Shown here in pieces: positions 22,801-29,383 of a stretch of DNA of 41,204 bases. Source of the DNA: Clostridiales bacterium (GTDB lineage: Bacteria; Bacillota; Clostridia; Oscillospirales; QAMX01); assembly GCA_016303065.1 (NCBI GenBank), contig JAEDMJ010000015.1, positions 1 through 41,204 on the forward strand. Direction: 5' to 3'. The stretch's first letter is position 1; each line of letters starts with the position of its first letter. Position numbers and translations under genes: made by a program. The notes under the pieces were generated by a model. That model saw only the letters and a list, made by a program, of their open reading frames with translations, was not told the origin of the DNA and ran no database searches.

Positions 22801-23918
22801 GCGGAAGAGAACTCCGCTGTTCCGGAAATTTTTCCCGTGTTGAAGCATCTCTCGATTTTCCCGCTGCTGCGGCCCGCGACGCCGCCCGAAAACTCCGCCC
22901 CGCTGACCTCGGCAAAGTTCCGGCTCAGGCATATGCTTCCGCTTCCGGCGCCCGCAATTCCTCCGGAAACGGACACGCCGGCAATTTTCCCCTCGTTGAC
23001 GCAGAGGACGATCCCTCCGTCGGAGCTTCCCGCAATTCCCCCGGCAAATGAGCCCGATTCAACCGCGGCTCTGTTTTCACAGCCGGATACCGTTCCCGCG
23101 CTGTAACCCGCGATCCCGCCGACCGCCGAAGCGCCTTTCGTCCCGGCCGAACAGTGCCCGGAGTTCTCCGAATCCAGAACCGGCCCGTCGCTGTACCCCG
23201 CAATTCCTCCGCTGTATGCATAGGACATATATGCAGATGCGGCCTCCGGCGACCAGGCGGCAAAAACCTCGCCGGAGTGTCCGCAGTCCGCGATCGTTCC
23301 GGAGTTCTTTCCGGCAACGCCTCCTGCGGCGGCAATTGCCCACTCAGTTTCCGAAGCCGGAGCGCGGCTCACAGCCATGACCTCCGCGGAGCATCGGCAC
23401 CCGGAGATTTCTCCGCTGCTGAATCCCGCAATTCCGCCGGAATAGACGTTCTGTCCGGGAACCGTGCTTTCAGCTTTCAATGTTCCGGAAACAATGCTCA
23501 GATTCTTCACCGTCCCCGAGCAGCAGCCAAAAATCCCCGCGTATACTTCTCCGCTTTCCGACGAAGCATTGACCTGTACTCCTTTTATGAAATGGCCGCC
23601 GCCGTCGAAAACCCCGTCAAAAGCGTTCTCTTCACTGTCTCCGATGGGGATCCAGCCCTTCCCGCCGTTGCAGAAAGCGCCGCCTTCCCCAAAGTCCCCG
23701 CTTTCAAACACTATGTCCGACACCATGAGAAAACACGCTTCGGGAAAGCCCCGCACGGCGTCAAGCTGTTCCGCGTTCTCCACAAGGTACGGATCGTCCG
23801 GAGAGCCGCTTCCGCCGGAAAACACGGCAGAGGTCCCGTTTTCCGCAAAAACAGGAATGGCTGCGGCGGCAATAATCACGGCGGCAAAACACGCCAGCAG
23901 ATATTTCGCAGTTTTCAT
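19884..23918 (-). CDS. Secreted GLUG-repeat / fibronectin type III repeat protein
   Basis: 1344 residues from the ATG at 23918, which has GGAGG upstream. A start 120 bases earlier would put 40 charged residues before the signal peptide and overlap the promoter. Order: signal peptide MKTAKYLLACFAAVIIAAAA with AxA-type cleavage near residue 25; about eleven GLUG-type repeats (pattern GGIAGxSxGxIxxCxNxGxV, roughly 90-480); then ten fibronectin-III-like modules of about 85 residues (roughly 495-1344) with the recurring GAEKYRVYRK strand. No LPXTG, SLH or choline-binding anchor is seen and it ends in KCKAK, so it is probably released or loosely attached. A role in adhesion or polymer binding is inference. 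Modules 5-10 alternate between two subtypes. Confidence 0.93.
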   Translation of the reverse strand: MKTAKYLLACFAAVIIAAAAIPVFAENGTSAVFSGGSGSPDDPYLVENAEQLDAVRGFPEACFLMVSDIVFESGDFGEGGAFCNGGKGWIPIGDSEENAFDGVFDGGGHFIKGVQVNASSESGEVYAGIFGCCSGTVKNLSIVSGTLKAESTVPGQNVYSGGIAGFSSGEISGCRCSAEVMAVSRAPASETEWAIAAAGGVAGKNSGTIADCGHSGEVFAAWSPEAASAYMSYAYSGGIAGYSDGPVLDSENSGHCSAGTKGASAVGGIAGYSAGTVSGCENRAAVESGSFAGGIAGSSDGGIVLCVNEGKIAGVSVSGGIAGAGSGSICLSRNFAEVSGAEFSGGVAGRSSGKIERCFNTGKISGTAEFSSAGGIAGTGVYGSIENCFNIGAVLGGGGAGSESFAGGIAGSCGNGSVLSRCYNSGEISDFGLGGAIAGENGSTIEFCCYLDNGIPGTGSGNDTAAALSEDKMREASGFCGFDFESVWVFAADSAFQYPVLRSIEYTESLAVPELSLGVSEAGVVLSWSGVDGAEGYRVYRLDGDEWKLLTSSPVCSYVDTAAVSGAANAYRVAAFRGGYCGGAAEAEIRYAAVPALSAENTAGGVKLTWTASGGASFYRLYRSAEDESMTEIGDISATAYTDASVEDGKTYVYTVKAYAGGWSAFSKSFEIKWLSPPVLTVSNTLNGVGISWEGIAGAEKYTVYRKTETSKWKVIGETADTAFSDTSASSGGAYYYTARAVSGGWRSMYVPTELTVYVKAPSAHTGNTSSGIKVTWGKIDGAEKYRVYRKASDGSKSTVGTVTGTEFTDSSAAGGADYTYTVRAFCGGFWSAESKKLSVRRLTTPKVTAENAAAGAEVSWNSVKGAGSYNVYRRLPGGKWSLLDTVTALSYTDATVKNGESYIYTVRALSGSCRSDFAESGVLKFVSAPAMKTGNTSGGVKISWSKVEGAEKYRVYRKLDGGKWERLITTSSTSYTDASAESGKDYRYTVRAYAMAWSGPAAEVLWRYLETPSAVPQNAADGVSVSWNSVKGANRYCVYRKTPGGSWSILGYTTGTRYTDTSPKNGTVYLYTVRALYGSYRSYYKASSEIRYVTAPKAESENVQEGVKISWSKVDGAEKYRVYRKTPGGSWSKLQTTAALSYTDTSAVPGVTYCYTVRAYAREWSGPAAVVLQRRLTAPAVSVQNALNGVSVSWNSAAGAERYRVYRRVAGGKWTALGETEDLKYTDTSASTGTTYYYAVRALYGSYKSSLTSGEAIKFVGAPVVKVSNTDAGIKVTWSKVAGADKYRVYRKVAGGSWVRLKDTSAASYVDASAVSGTVYYYTVRAYDDAWSAAGAAVKCKAK

Positions 23919-23984
23919 AAAAATCCTCCCCCCGACTAAGCGCCGGAAATCCCCTCCGAATTTCCGCGCATTTTCATATACAAT

Positions 23985-24013
23985 ATTATATACTTTTATT
24001 TTTATCAAATCAA
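23985..24013 (-). promoter_or_regulatory. Promoter of the repeat-protein gene
   Basis: Minus strand TTGATT (24013-24008), 17 bp, TATAAT (23990-23985), about 70 bases before the ATG. Confidence 0.8.
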
Positions 24014-24146
24014 GATAATTCCGCACAAGTACCCTCAAAAGCTCTGCACAGCCAGGACTTTGACAAAAATCATTTTATTTCATTTTTCTTTTCCGGGCTC
24101 CCGGAGGGGATTTTTCTCCGTCCAAAACTTTTTCCCCCTGAAGCTA

Positions 24147-24188
24147 TTGACTTTTGGTTATCTTCATGATATCATATTGATATCATGA
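24147..24188 (+). promoter_or_regulatory. SPFH-operon promoter with overlapping palindromic operator
   Basis: TTGACT (24147-24152), 17 bp, TATCAT (24170-24175). A perfect inverted repeat TCATGATATCA-TAT-TGATATCATGA (24164-24188) covers the -10 and the start site, an ideal repressor site. The ribbon-helix-helix protein encoded second in the operon is the natural candidate to bind it. Confidence 0.8.
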
Positions 24189-24202
24189 GGGAGGTAAAAA
24201 CA

Positions 24203-25210
24203 ATGAAAGAAAAAATCCTTGACGGAAGAAAAAACGGCATGCCGGTCCTGCTGCTCACCCTGCTTATTTGCGCCGCTTCCATTGCAGGCATGATTTACGG
24301 GTCGATAATAATCGACGCCGGAAAATCCTGTGTTCTCTTTGTCATCTCCACAGTCGTCATGTGCGTCTGCTGGATTCCCCTTCTCGGGCTCAGAGTGCTC
24401 AAACCCCAGGAAGCTCTTGTGCTCACTCTTTTCGGAAAATATATCGGAACCCTGAAGGGCGACGGTTTTTACTGGGTAAACCCCTTTTGCTCGAGCGTGA
24501 ACCCGGCGGCGAAGACGAAGCTCAACCAAAGCGGCGACGTGTCCCAGCTCAAGCCCGCCGCAGGGGCCAACGGCCAGAGCGCAGCGGAGCTCCCCTCGAA
24601 GAAGATCTCGCTCAAGATCATGACGCTCAACAACAGCCGCCAGAAAATCAACGACTGCCTGGGCAACCCGATTGAGATAGGCATTGCCGTCACATGGCGC
24701 ATTGTCGATACCGCAAAGGCGGTTTTCAACGTCGACAACTATAAAGAGTATCTCTCGCTCCAGTGCGACAGCGCCCTCAGAAACATCGTAAGGCTCTACC
24801 CCTACGACGTCGCGCCCAATGTCGACACCACCGGCGACGGAGTTGCCGACGACGGAAGCCTCCGCGGGTCGAGCGACCTTGTGGCCCAGCTCATCCGCGC
24901 GGAAATTCAGAACCGCGTGGACGATGCGGGAATCGAGGTCATCGAGTCGCGCATAACCTATCTGGCCTATGCCCCGGAGATCGCCGCGGTGATGCTCCAG
25001 CGTCAGCAGGCGTCCGCCATAATCGATGCGCGCAAAATGATCGTCGACGGAGCCGTTGGAATGGTCGAAATGGCGCTCGAGCGCCTGAACGAAAACAATG
25101 TCGTCACGCTTGACGAAGAGCGCAAGGCCGCAATGGTTTCCAATCTTCTCGTTGTTCTCTGCGGAAATCACGACGCCCAGCCGGTCGTAAACTCCGGCTC
25201 GCTGTACTAA
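24203..25210 (+). CDS. SPFH/band-7 domain membrane protein
   Basis: 335 residues from the ATG at 24203, nine bases after GGGAGG. Two N-terminal membrane segments (about 14-33 and 44-62) are followed by an SPFH domain: LKPQEALVLTLFGKYIGTLKGDGFYWVNPF, GNPIEIGIAVTWRIVDTAKAVFNVDNY, and a helical tail IDARKMIVDGAVGMVEMALERL. SPFH proteins form oligomers on membranes (stomatin/flotillin-like) and organise microdomains or proteases. It is followed after eight bases by a small DNA-binding protein. Confidence 0.92.
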   Translation: MKEKILDGRKNGMPVLLLTLLICAASIAGMIYGSIIIDAGKSCVLFVISTVVMCVCWIPLLGLRVLKPQEALVLTLFGKYIGTLKGDGFYWVNPFCSSVNPAAKTKLNQSGDVSQLKPAAGANGQSAAELPSKKISLKIMTLNNSRQKINDCLGNPIEIGIAVTWRIVDTAKAVFNVDNYKEYLSLQCDSALRNIVRLYPYDVAPNVDTTGDGVADDGSLRGSSDLVAQLIRAEIQNRVDDAGIEVIESRITYLAYAPEIAAVMLQRQQASAIIDARKMIVDGAVGMVEMALERLNENNVVTLDEERKAAMVSNLLVVLCGNHDAQPVVNSGSLY

Positions 25211-25218
25211 GGTCTCAA

Positions 25219-25422
25219 ATGGACGACAATAAGAAAAAGCAGGTGCCGCTGCGGCTGTCGCCGAAGCTCTACAACGCAATTGCCGCATGGGCCGAAGACG
25301 ACTTTCGCTCCGTAAACGGCCAGATCGAATATCTGCTTACGGAGTGCGTCCGCCAAAGAAAGAAAAACGGCAAATACGTCTCCGACGAGCTCGACTTGCC
25401 GCTTGACCTCGACATTGAATGA
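25219..25422 (+). CDS. Arc-type ribbon-helix-helix DNA-binding protein
   Basis: 67 residues. The beta-strand KKQVPLRLSPKLYNAIAAWA and the helix DDFRSVNGQIEYLLTECVRQ give the MetJ/Arc RHH pattern. The tail is acidic (DELDLPLDLDIE). Co-transcribed with the SPFH gene. Probably dimeric; it may repress its own operon through the palindrome at 24164-24188, or act as an adaptor for the membrane partner. Confidence 0.88.
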   Translation: MDDNKKKQVPLRLSPKLYNAIAAWAEDDFRSVNGQIEYLLTECVRQRKKNGKYVSDELDLPLDLDIE

Positions 25423-25440
25423 TTTTATGAATATCTCCTT

Positions 25441-25482
25441 CGCGTTCCGCTCCGGACACTAAGTCGCCCGGAGCGGAACGCG
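25441..25482 (+). terminator. Terminator of the SPFH-RHH operon
   Basis: A 15-bp perfect stem CGCGTTCCGCTCCGG / CCGGAGCGGAACGCG with a 12-nt loop, followed by CTTATTTTC. Confidence 0.85.
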
Positions 25483-25557
25483 CGCTTATTTTCTCATGGA
25501 CTTTTTCGGTTTTCCCCGGAATCCCTGACTTTTTCGGCGTCCGGATTTCGCGCCCAT

Positions 25558-25586
25558 TTGACAAAGGTTTCAAATTGTGATACAAT
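25558..25586 (+). promoter_or_regulatory. Promoter of the DRE-TIM lyase-like gene
   Basis: TTGACA (25558-25563), a 17-bp spacer ending TGA (extended -10), TACAAT (25581-25586). Confidence 0.88.
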
Positions 25587-25637
25587 TTTCAGCGGTAAGA
25601 AAACGATACCGCGCTTATTCAGTTGGGAGAGATACGG

Positions 25638-26615
25638 ATGAATGCCAGAAAAGGTAACCTGATGAATGTCAGGGACGACATCAAGGTTCTTGACGCCACT
25701 ATCCGCGACGGCGGACTCTGCTGCAATTTTGATTTTTCGGACGAATTTGTCACCGAGCTTTACAAAACAAACGTAAGGTGCGGAATCGATTATATGGAGT
25801 TCGGATACAAGGCAAGCAAGCATGTGTTTTCCGAAAAAGATTTCGGAAAATGGAAGTTCTGCAGCGAGGAAGACATCCGTGCAATCGTCGGAGACAATAA
25901 AACCGACCTTAAGATCGCCGTGATGGCCGACGTGGGAAGGTGCGACTACAAAACCGATTTTCTTCCGAAGGAAGAAAGCGTCATCGACATGGTCCGCGTT
26001 GCCTGCTATATACACCAGATACCCGCTGCAATCGAAATGATCGAACACTTTCACAGGCTCGGATACGAGACCACCTGCAATATTATGGCGGTTTCACAGA
26101 CAAACCTCGACCAAATCGAACAGGCGCTTAAAATGCTCACCGAAACCAATGTGGACGTCATTTACCTCGTCGACAGTTTCGGTTCGCTCTACCCCGAAAA
26201 CGCCTCCGAATACGCGCGGAGATATCTTGCCGCCGTCGAAGGCACCGGCAAGAAGATCGGCTTTCACGCCCACAACAACCAGAACCTCGCCTTTGCGAAC
26301 ACGATCGAGACGCTGTCCTACGGTGTTTCCTTCCTTGACGCGACGGTTCAGGGCATGGGCCGCGGAGCCGGAAACTGCGCGATTGAGCTTCTGCTCGGTT
26401 TTTTGAAAAACCCAAAATACGATCTTTACTGGCTTCTGCGCTTTATCGAAAGCTATATGCCCGGGCTCAGGGAAAGGGACATAGCATGGGGATTTGACCT
26501 TCAATATCTTTTCACGGGGCTTTTGAACCGCCATCCCCGCGAAGCCATCGACTTCACAAAGAAACACCGCAAGGACTACTCTGCCTTTTACCAGTCCCTT
26601 CTTGAAAACGAATAG
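25638..26615 (+). CDS. DRE-TIM metallolyase superfamily protein (HMG-CoA lyase / 4-hydroxy-2-oxovalerate aldolase-like)
   Basis: 325 residues. The N-terminal LDATIRDGG is the metal and substrate signature (usual form DxTLRDG). GFHAHNNQNLAFANTIE carries the metal-binding HxH, and DATVQGMGRGAGN is the conserved loop near it. It lacks the C-terminal allosteric domain of isopropylmalate or homocitrate synthases, so an aldolase/lyase on an acyl or oxo-acid is more likely. It is transcribed alone from its own promoter; no pathway partner is adjacent. The ATG at 25638 follows GGGAGAGA. An in-frame TTG 15 bases upstream lies within that site. Confidence 0.88.
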   Translation: MNARKGNLMNVRDDIKVLDATIRDGGLCCNFDFSDEFVTELYKTNVRCGIDYMEFGYKASKHVFSEKDFGKWKFCSEEDIRAIVGDNKTDLKIAVMADVGRCDYKTDFLPKEESVIDMVRVACYIHQIPAAIEMIEHFHRLGYETTCNIMAVSQTNLDQIEQALKMLTETNVDVIYLVDSFGSLYPENASEYARRYLAAVEGTGKKIGFHAHNNQNLAFANTIETLSYGVSFLDATVQGMGRGAGNCAIELLLGFLKNPKYDLYWLLRFIESYMPGLRERDIAWGFDLQYLFTGLLNRHPREAIDFTKKHRKDYSAFYQSLLENE

Positions 26616-26669
26616 TCCTCCGTTTTTCCCCGCGAAAAAACACATATACATAAAAAGATATAATCATGT

Positions 26670-26701
26670 CCCCCCGATACCGTATTCCCGGTGTCGGGGG
26701 G
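26670..26701 (+). other. GC-rich hairpin after the lyase-like gene
   Basis: CCCCCCGATACCG pairs with CGGTGTCGGGGGG over a short loop, with one mismatch. There is no T-tract, so it could be a weak terminator or an RNA 3'-end stabiliser. The remaining 26616-26850 shows no gene. Confidence 0.5.
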
Positions 26702-26857
26702 ACGCAGCCGTTTGGAGATTTCAAATCCGCTGTTCCGGCTCTTCCTTTGCGGGTATTTCAAACAATCCCGCCATTGTCTTCTTTTCCCGCATATTGCTCC
26801 GGTTATGTGACCGCCGCGGGAGGCAAATTTTGGCTTTTAATTCTGCCGGGAATGTGA

Positions 26858-26863
26858 TATAAT
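26858..26863 (+). promoter_or_regulatory. Extended -10 element before the SDR gene
   Basis: TGTGATATAAT: a perfect TATAAT with an extended TG one base upstream. No good -35 stands at 17 bp; the start lies about 45 bases downstream in AT-rich sequence. Confidence 0.6.
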
Positions 26864-26908
26864 AAGAAAATATAATTATAATATCACAAATCGGTGTTGG
26901 GGTAAGGC

Positions 26909-27700
26909 ATGAAATATATAATCGTGACGGGCGCATACGGCGGAATGGGCAGAGAAACGGTCCGGCTTTTGAAAAAGCAGGGCTTTTGTGTATTTGCAAT
27001 GGACAAAACGACCGGCGCCGAAGAGGAAAACGTGATCCCGGTGCAGGTTGACGTCACCGATGCCAAAAGCGTGGAACTTGCCTTTGAAAAGGTAAAAGAA
27101 GTCACCGGAGAGCTTTATGCCATCGTACATTTTGCAGGGATCTATATGCTCGATTCTCTTGTCGAAATCGAGAGCTCCCGCTTTGCACAGGCTTTTTCGG
27201 TGAACCTGTTCGGCGCATTCCTCGTCAACAGAACCTTTCTGCCCTTGCTGAAAAGCGGCTCCAGGATCGTCATCACGACCAGCGAGCTTGCTCCTTTGGC
27301 ACCTCTGCCCTTTACGGGTATTTATGCCGTGACGAAAGGCGCACTGGACAAATACGCCTGCTCGCTGCGAATGGAGCTGCAGCTTCTGGGGATTCATGTC
27401 TCCGTTATCCGCGCAGGCGCTGTGGATACGGGTATGCTCAGCGTTTCCACCGACTCGCTCGACAGATTCTGCGCGAATACGAAGCTCTATTCCTGCAATG
27501 CGGAACGGTTCAAAAAGATCGTGGACAGCGTGGAGGCAAAGCGCATTCCACCCGAAAAGATCGCAGGGAAAACCCTGAAGATACTGAGCGAAAAGAACCC
27601 AAAATTCGCATACAGCATCAACCGGAATCCCCTTTTGCTGCTTTTGAACGCCCTGCCCAAAAGGCTTCAATTCCTGATTATCAGGCAGATACTGAAATAG
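26909..27700 (+). CDS. Short-chain dehydrogenase/reductase
   Basis: 263 residues. A classical SDR with the nucleotide-binding TGAYGGMG (7-14), HFAG (74-77), the catalytic serine in VITTSE (S125), YAVTK (Y139, K143) and IRAGAVDTGM after the active site. The C-terminus ends with a hydrophobic and basic stretch (NPLLLLLNALPKRLQFLIIRQILK region) that may touch the membrane. NAD(P)-dependent; substrate unknown. Transcribed alone. Confidence 0.93.
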   Translation: MKYIIVTGAYGGMGRETVRLLKKQGFCVFAMDKTTGAEEENVIPVQVDVTDAKSVELAFEKVKEVTGELYAIVHFAGIYMLDSLVEIESSRFAQAFSVNLFGAFLVNRTFLPLLKSGSRIVITTSELAPLAPLPFTGIYAVTKGALDKYACSLRMELQLLGIHVSVIRAGAVDTGMLSVSTDSLDRFCANTKLYSCNAERFKKIVDSVEAKRIPPEKIAGKTLKILSEKNPKFAYSINRNPLLLLLNALPKRLQFLIIRQILK

Positions 27701-27742
27701 AAAGCTGTCTGCGTTTCAAAGCTTTTGAAGCCTTCTGCGCGC

Positions 27743-27763
27743 ACTTCTTTGGGAAGTTTTTTT
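27743..27763 (+). terminator. Short terminator after the SDR gene
   Basis: A 5-bp stem ACTTC / GAAGT with a 5-nt loop runs directly into T7. It overlaps the last bases of the convergent alpha-CTD-like gene. Confidence 0.55.
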
Positions 27764-28169
27764 ACTGACCCGTGTTGTTTTTGCATATATGCGCTGTTTT
27801 TTCGGGATTCAGTTTGATCAGTGATTGGAAAAAGCGGATTTTGCCGTCATCAGAAAGCCGGTCAAACCCAAACTGTAAAATCCGGGTTTTAATTTCACTG
27901 ATACTTTTCCGGCCGAGATTTCGGATTTTTTCGATTTGGTTCCGGTTCAATACGCCGATCACTTCTCCGACGGTAAAAACGGACGCCCGTTTCAGCGCGT
28001 TCTGGCTGCGAACCGAAAAGCAAAGCTCGTCAATGCCTGTGCCCCATTCTTCCGGCGGGCAGCTTATTGACACTTTAACGTTTGACCCGTAAAAGCAATG
28101 CAGCGTCCGTACCAATCCGATCTTCTGTTCGGACAGCACCAGCGCCGACAACAGTTCCTGACTGTTCAT
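27762..28169 (-). CDS. Stand-alone RNA polymerase alpha-CTD-like protein
   Basis: 135 residues. Residues about 46-105 match the C-terminal domain of the RNA polymerase alpha subunit: SVRSQNALKRA and IRNLGRKSISEIK. The residues that contact DNA and activators in E. coli alpha-CTD (R265, N268, L270, K271, N294, G296, K298, S299, E302) appear as R54, N57, L59, K60, N84, G86, K88, S89 and E92; only C269 is changed, to alanine. The alpha N-terminal assembly domain is absent; the 45 N-terminal residues are unrecognised. The ATG at 28169 follows GAGGTG. It starts 23 bases after the Lrp-family gene and is probably co-transcribed with it. Confidence 0.85.
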   Translation of the reverse strand: MNSQELLSALVLSEQKIGLVRTLHCFYGSNVKVSISCPPEEWGTGIDELCFSVRSQNALKRASVFTVGEVIGVLNRNQIEKIRNLGRKSISEIKTRILQFGFDRLSDDGKIRFFQSLIKLNPEKTAHICKNNTGQ

Positions 28170-28192
28170 TTGAAGCACCTCAGAATCGAATT

Positions 28193-28648
28193 TTATTCCG
28201 GGATGAAGGAGCCTTTGATTACCTCGAGAACGGAGTGGGCGTTGATGGACAAAATGCCGGGGACGCTTTTATAGACCGCGTTCACAAAAACTTTCATGGT
28301 CTGAATGCTTTCGGAAACGCACACGGCAAGCAAATGACAGCTTCCCGTGGTCTGCAGCAAAACGACCGTTTCCGGCGACTGGGCAAACCGGCGTCTTGCT
28401 TCCTCAAAGTGCTCCGGCTTCGTCTCGATGTTTACGACAAAGGTCATCGTCCCCGCAGAGTCCAGAGGATCCGTTACAGCGCGGTACCCTTTGATAACCC
28501 CGGAACGCTCAAGCGCGGATACCCTTGCCTTAACGGCAGTTCGGGACAGTCCCACTTGTCCGCCGATCTCCGAATAGGTCATTCGGGCGTTTGCGCGCAG
28601 CAAACCGACAATTCGATTGTCCTTTTCGTCAATGCCGTTGATTTGCAT
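28193..28648 (-). CDS. Lrp/AsnC family transcriptional regulator
   Basis: 151 residues. The N-terminal winged helix (GIDEKDNRIVGLLRANARMTYSEIGGQVGLSRTAVKARVSALE) is followed by a RAM ligand-binding domain (TGSCHLLAVCVSESIQTMKVFV). Such proteins form dimers to octamers that sense amino acids. The ATG at 28648 has GAGGAGG upstream; a longer start 42 bases before it is unnecessary. The alpha-CTD-like gene follows in the same transcript, suggesting that regulator and polymerase-domain protein act together. Confidence 0.94.
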   Translation of the reverse strand: MQINGIDEKDNRIVGLLRANARMTYSEIGGQVGLSRTAVKARVSALERSGVIKGYRAVTDPLDSAGTMTFVVNIETKPEHFEEARRRFAQSPETVVLLQTTGSCHLLAVCVSESIQTMKVFVNAVYKSVPGILSINAHSVLEVIKGSFIPE

Positions 28649-28701
28649 ATGATCCTCCTCTGCTTTTTTTCGCAACTGTGCATGCCTCAATTACAGGCTG
28701 A

Positions 28702-28730
28702 ATTATACCACTTTTGGCGGTGATTTTCAA
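28702..28730 (-). promoter_or_regulatory. Promoter of the Lrp / alpha-CTD operon
   Basis: Minus strand TTGAAA (28730-28725), a 17-bp spacer ending TGG, TATAAT (28707-28702). Confidence 0.88.
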
Positions 28731-28740
28731 CTTTTCCGCC

Positions 28741-28772
28741 TGCATAACGCCTTTGCACCCCTGCGTTATGCA
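28741..28772. promoter_or_regulatory. Inverted repeat upstream of the Lrp-gene promoter
   Basis: TGCATAACGC / GCGTTATGCA, a perfect 10-bp repeat with a 12-bp spacer, begins 10 bp upstream of the -35. The position fits an operator, perhaps for autoregulation by the Lrp-type protein. Confidence 0.5.
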
Positions 28773-28862
28773 GGTTATGCCGCGTTGCCGGCGACACAGC
28801 GAAAGCGCGCGTCTCTCTCCCGCGCGGAAGAAGCCTCAGAACCGAAAACAAAATCACACGAC

Positions 28863-28949
28863 GGGCCGACGGAGGCGCACTCAAAAAAAGCGCGCCTCCG
28901 TCGGCCCAAACTGCGGCTGAAAAAATTTTTCCGCCGCAGTTTGTTTTTT
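28863..28949 (+). terminator. Two stacked hairpins, the second with a U-tract
   Basis: First a 16-bp perfect stem GGGCCGACGGAGGCGC / GCGCCTCCGTCGGCCC (28863-28907). Directly after it lies a 10-bp perfect stem AAACTGCGGC / GCCGCAGTTT followed by GTTTTTT (28908-28949). No plus-strand gene precedes them: they lie between the divergent Lrp and BlaI promoters. They may end an unseen small RNA or insulate the two promoters. Confidence 0.7.
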
Positions 28950-28959
28950 CAGAAACATA

Positions 28960-29004
28960 TTGACAAGCACAGACTATTGTGATAGTATAGACTATAACAA
29001 TAGT
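28960..29004 (+). promoter_or_regulatory. blaI promoter and operator
   Basis: TTGACA (28960-28965), 17 bp, TAGTAT (28983-28988). A 32-bp near-palindrome (28973-29004; outer arms ACTATTGT / ACAATAGT, 28 of 32 positions symmetric) covers the -10 and start site. This is where a BlaI/MecI-type repressor would be expected to bind. Confidence 0.82.
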
Positions 29005-29021
29005 TTCCCGGGGAGGACGGC

Positions 29022-29378
29022 ATGAAAGAAAAGCTTTTTGACAGTGAAGCAAAGGTTATGGAGATCATATGGGAGAAAAGCCCGATTTCCGCAAAAGACG
29101 TCAGTCTGATTGCCGCCGACACAATCGGCTGGAACAAGAATACGACTTATACAGTTATCAAAAAACTTGAGGCAAAAGGGTTCATCCGGCGCAGCGACCC
29201 GGGGTTTATCTGCACACCCCTTGTGTCGCAGAGCCAGGTGCGGAAGACCGAAGCCGCTTCGCTTATAAAGAAGGTGTTCGGGGGCTCACGCAGAGCGCTG
29301 TTTTCGGCGCTGCTGGAGGACGAACCCTTGTCCGAGGAGGAGGCGAACGAGCTTCGCAAGATGATCGAAAAAAGGTGA
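29022..29378 (+). CDS. BlaI/MecI/CopY family repressor
   Basis: 118 residues. A winged-helix DNA-binding domain (SEAKVMEIIWEKSPISAKDV and WNKNTTYTVIKKLEAKGFIRR) and a C-terminal dimerisation and cleavage region (SRRALFSALLEDEPLSEEEANELRKMI). In the family it is inactivated by its M56 protease partner, which is the next gene and overlaps this one. The operator lies directly upstream. The GGGGAGG site is strong. Confidence 0.94.
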   Translation: MKEKLFDSEAKVMEIIWEKSPISAKDVSLIAADTIGWNKNTTYTVIKKLEAKGFIRRSDPGFICTPLVSQSQVRKTEAASLIKKVFGGSRRALFSALLEDEPLSEEEANELRKMIEKR

Positions 29379-29383
29379 CGGCT

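Noticed and set aside
20000..23600. Regularly spaced repeats that could suggest a CRISPR array or satellite
   Set aside because: The period is about 255 bp and coincides with fibronectin-III and GLUG protein repeats in one continuous reading frame.
23919..24038. Longer N-terminus for the repeat protein
   Set aside because: It would overlap the TATAAT box and put 40 charged residues before the signal peptide.
24185..24202. Earlier start (MREVKT...) for the SPFH protein
   Set aside because: The first codons overlap the operator palindrome and contain the ribosome binding site itself.
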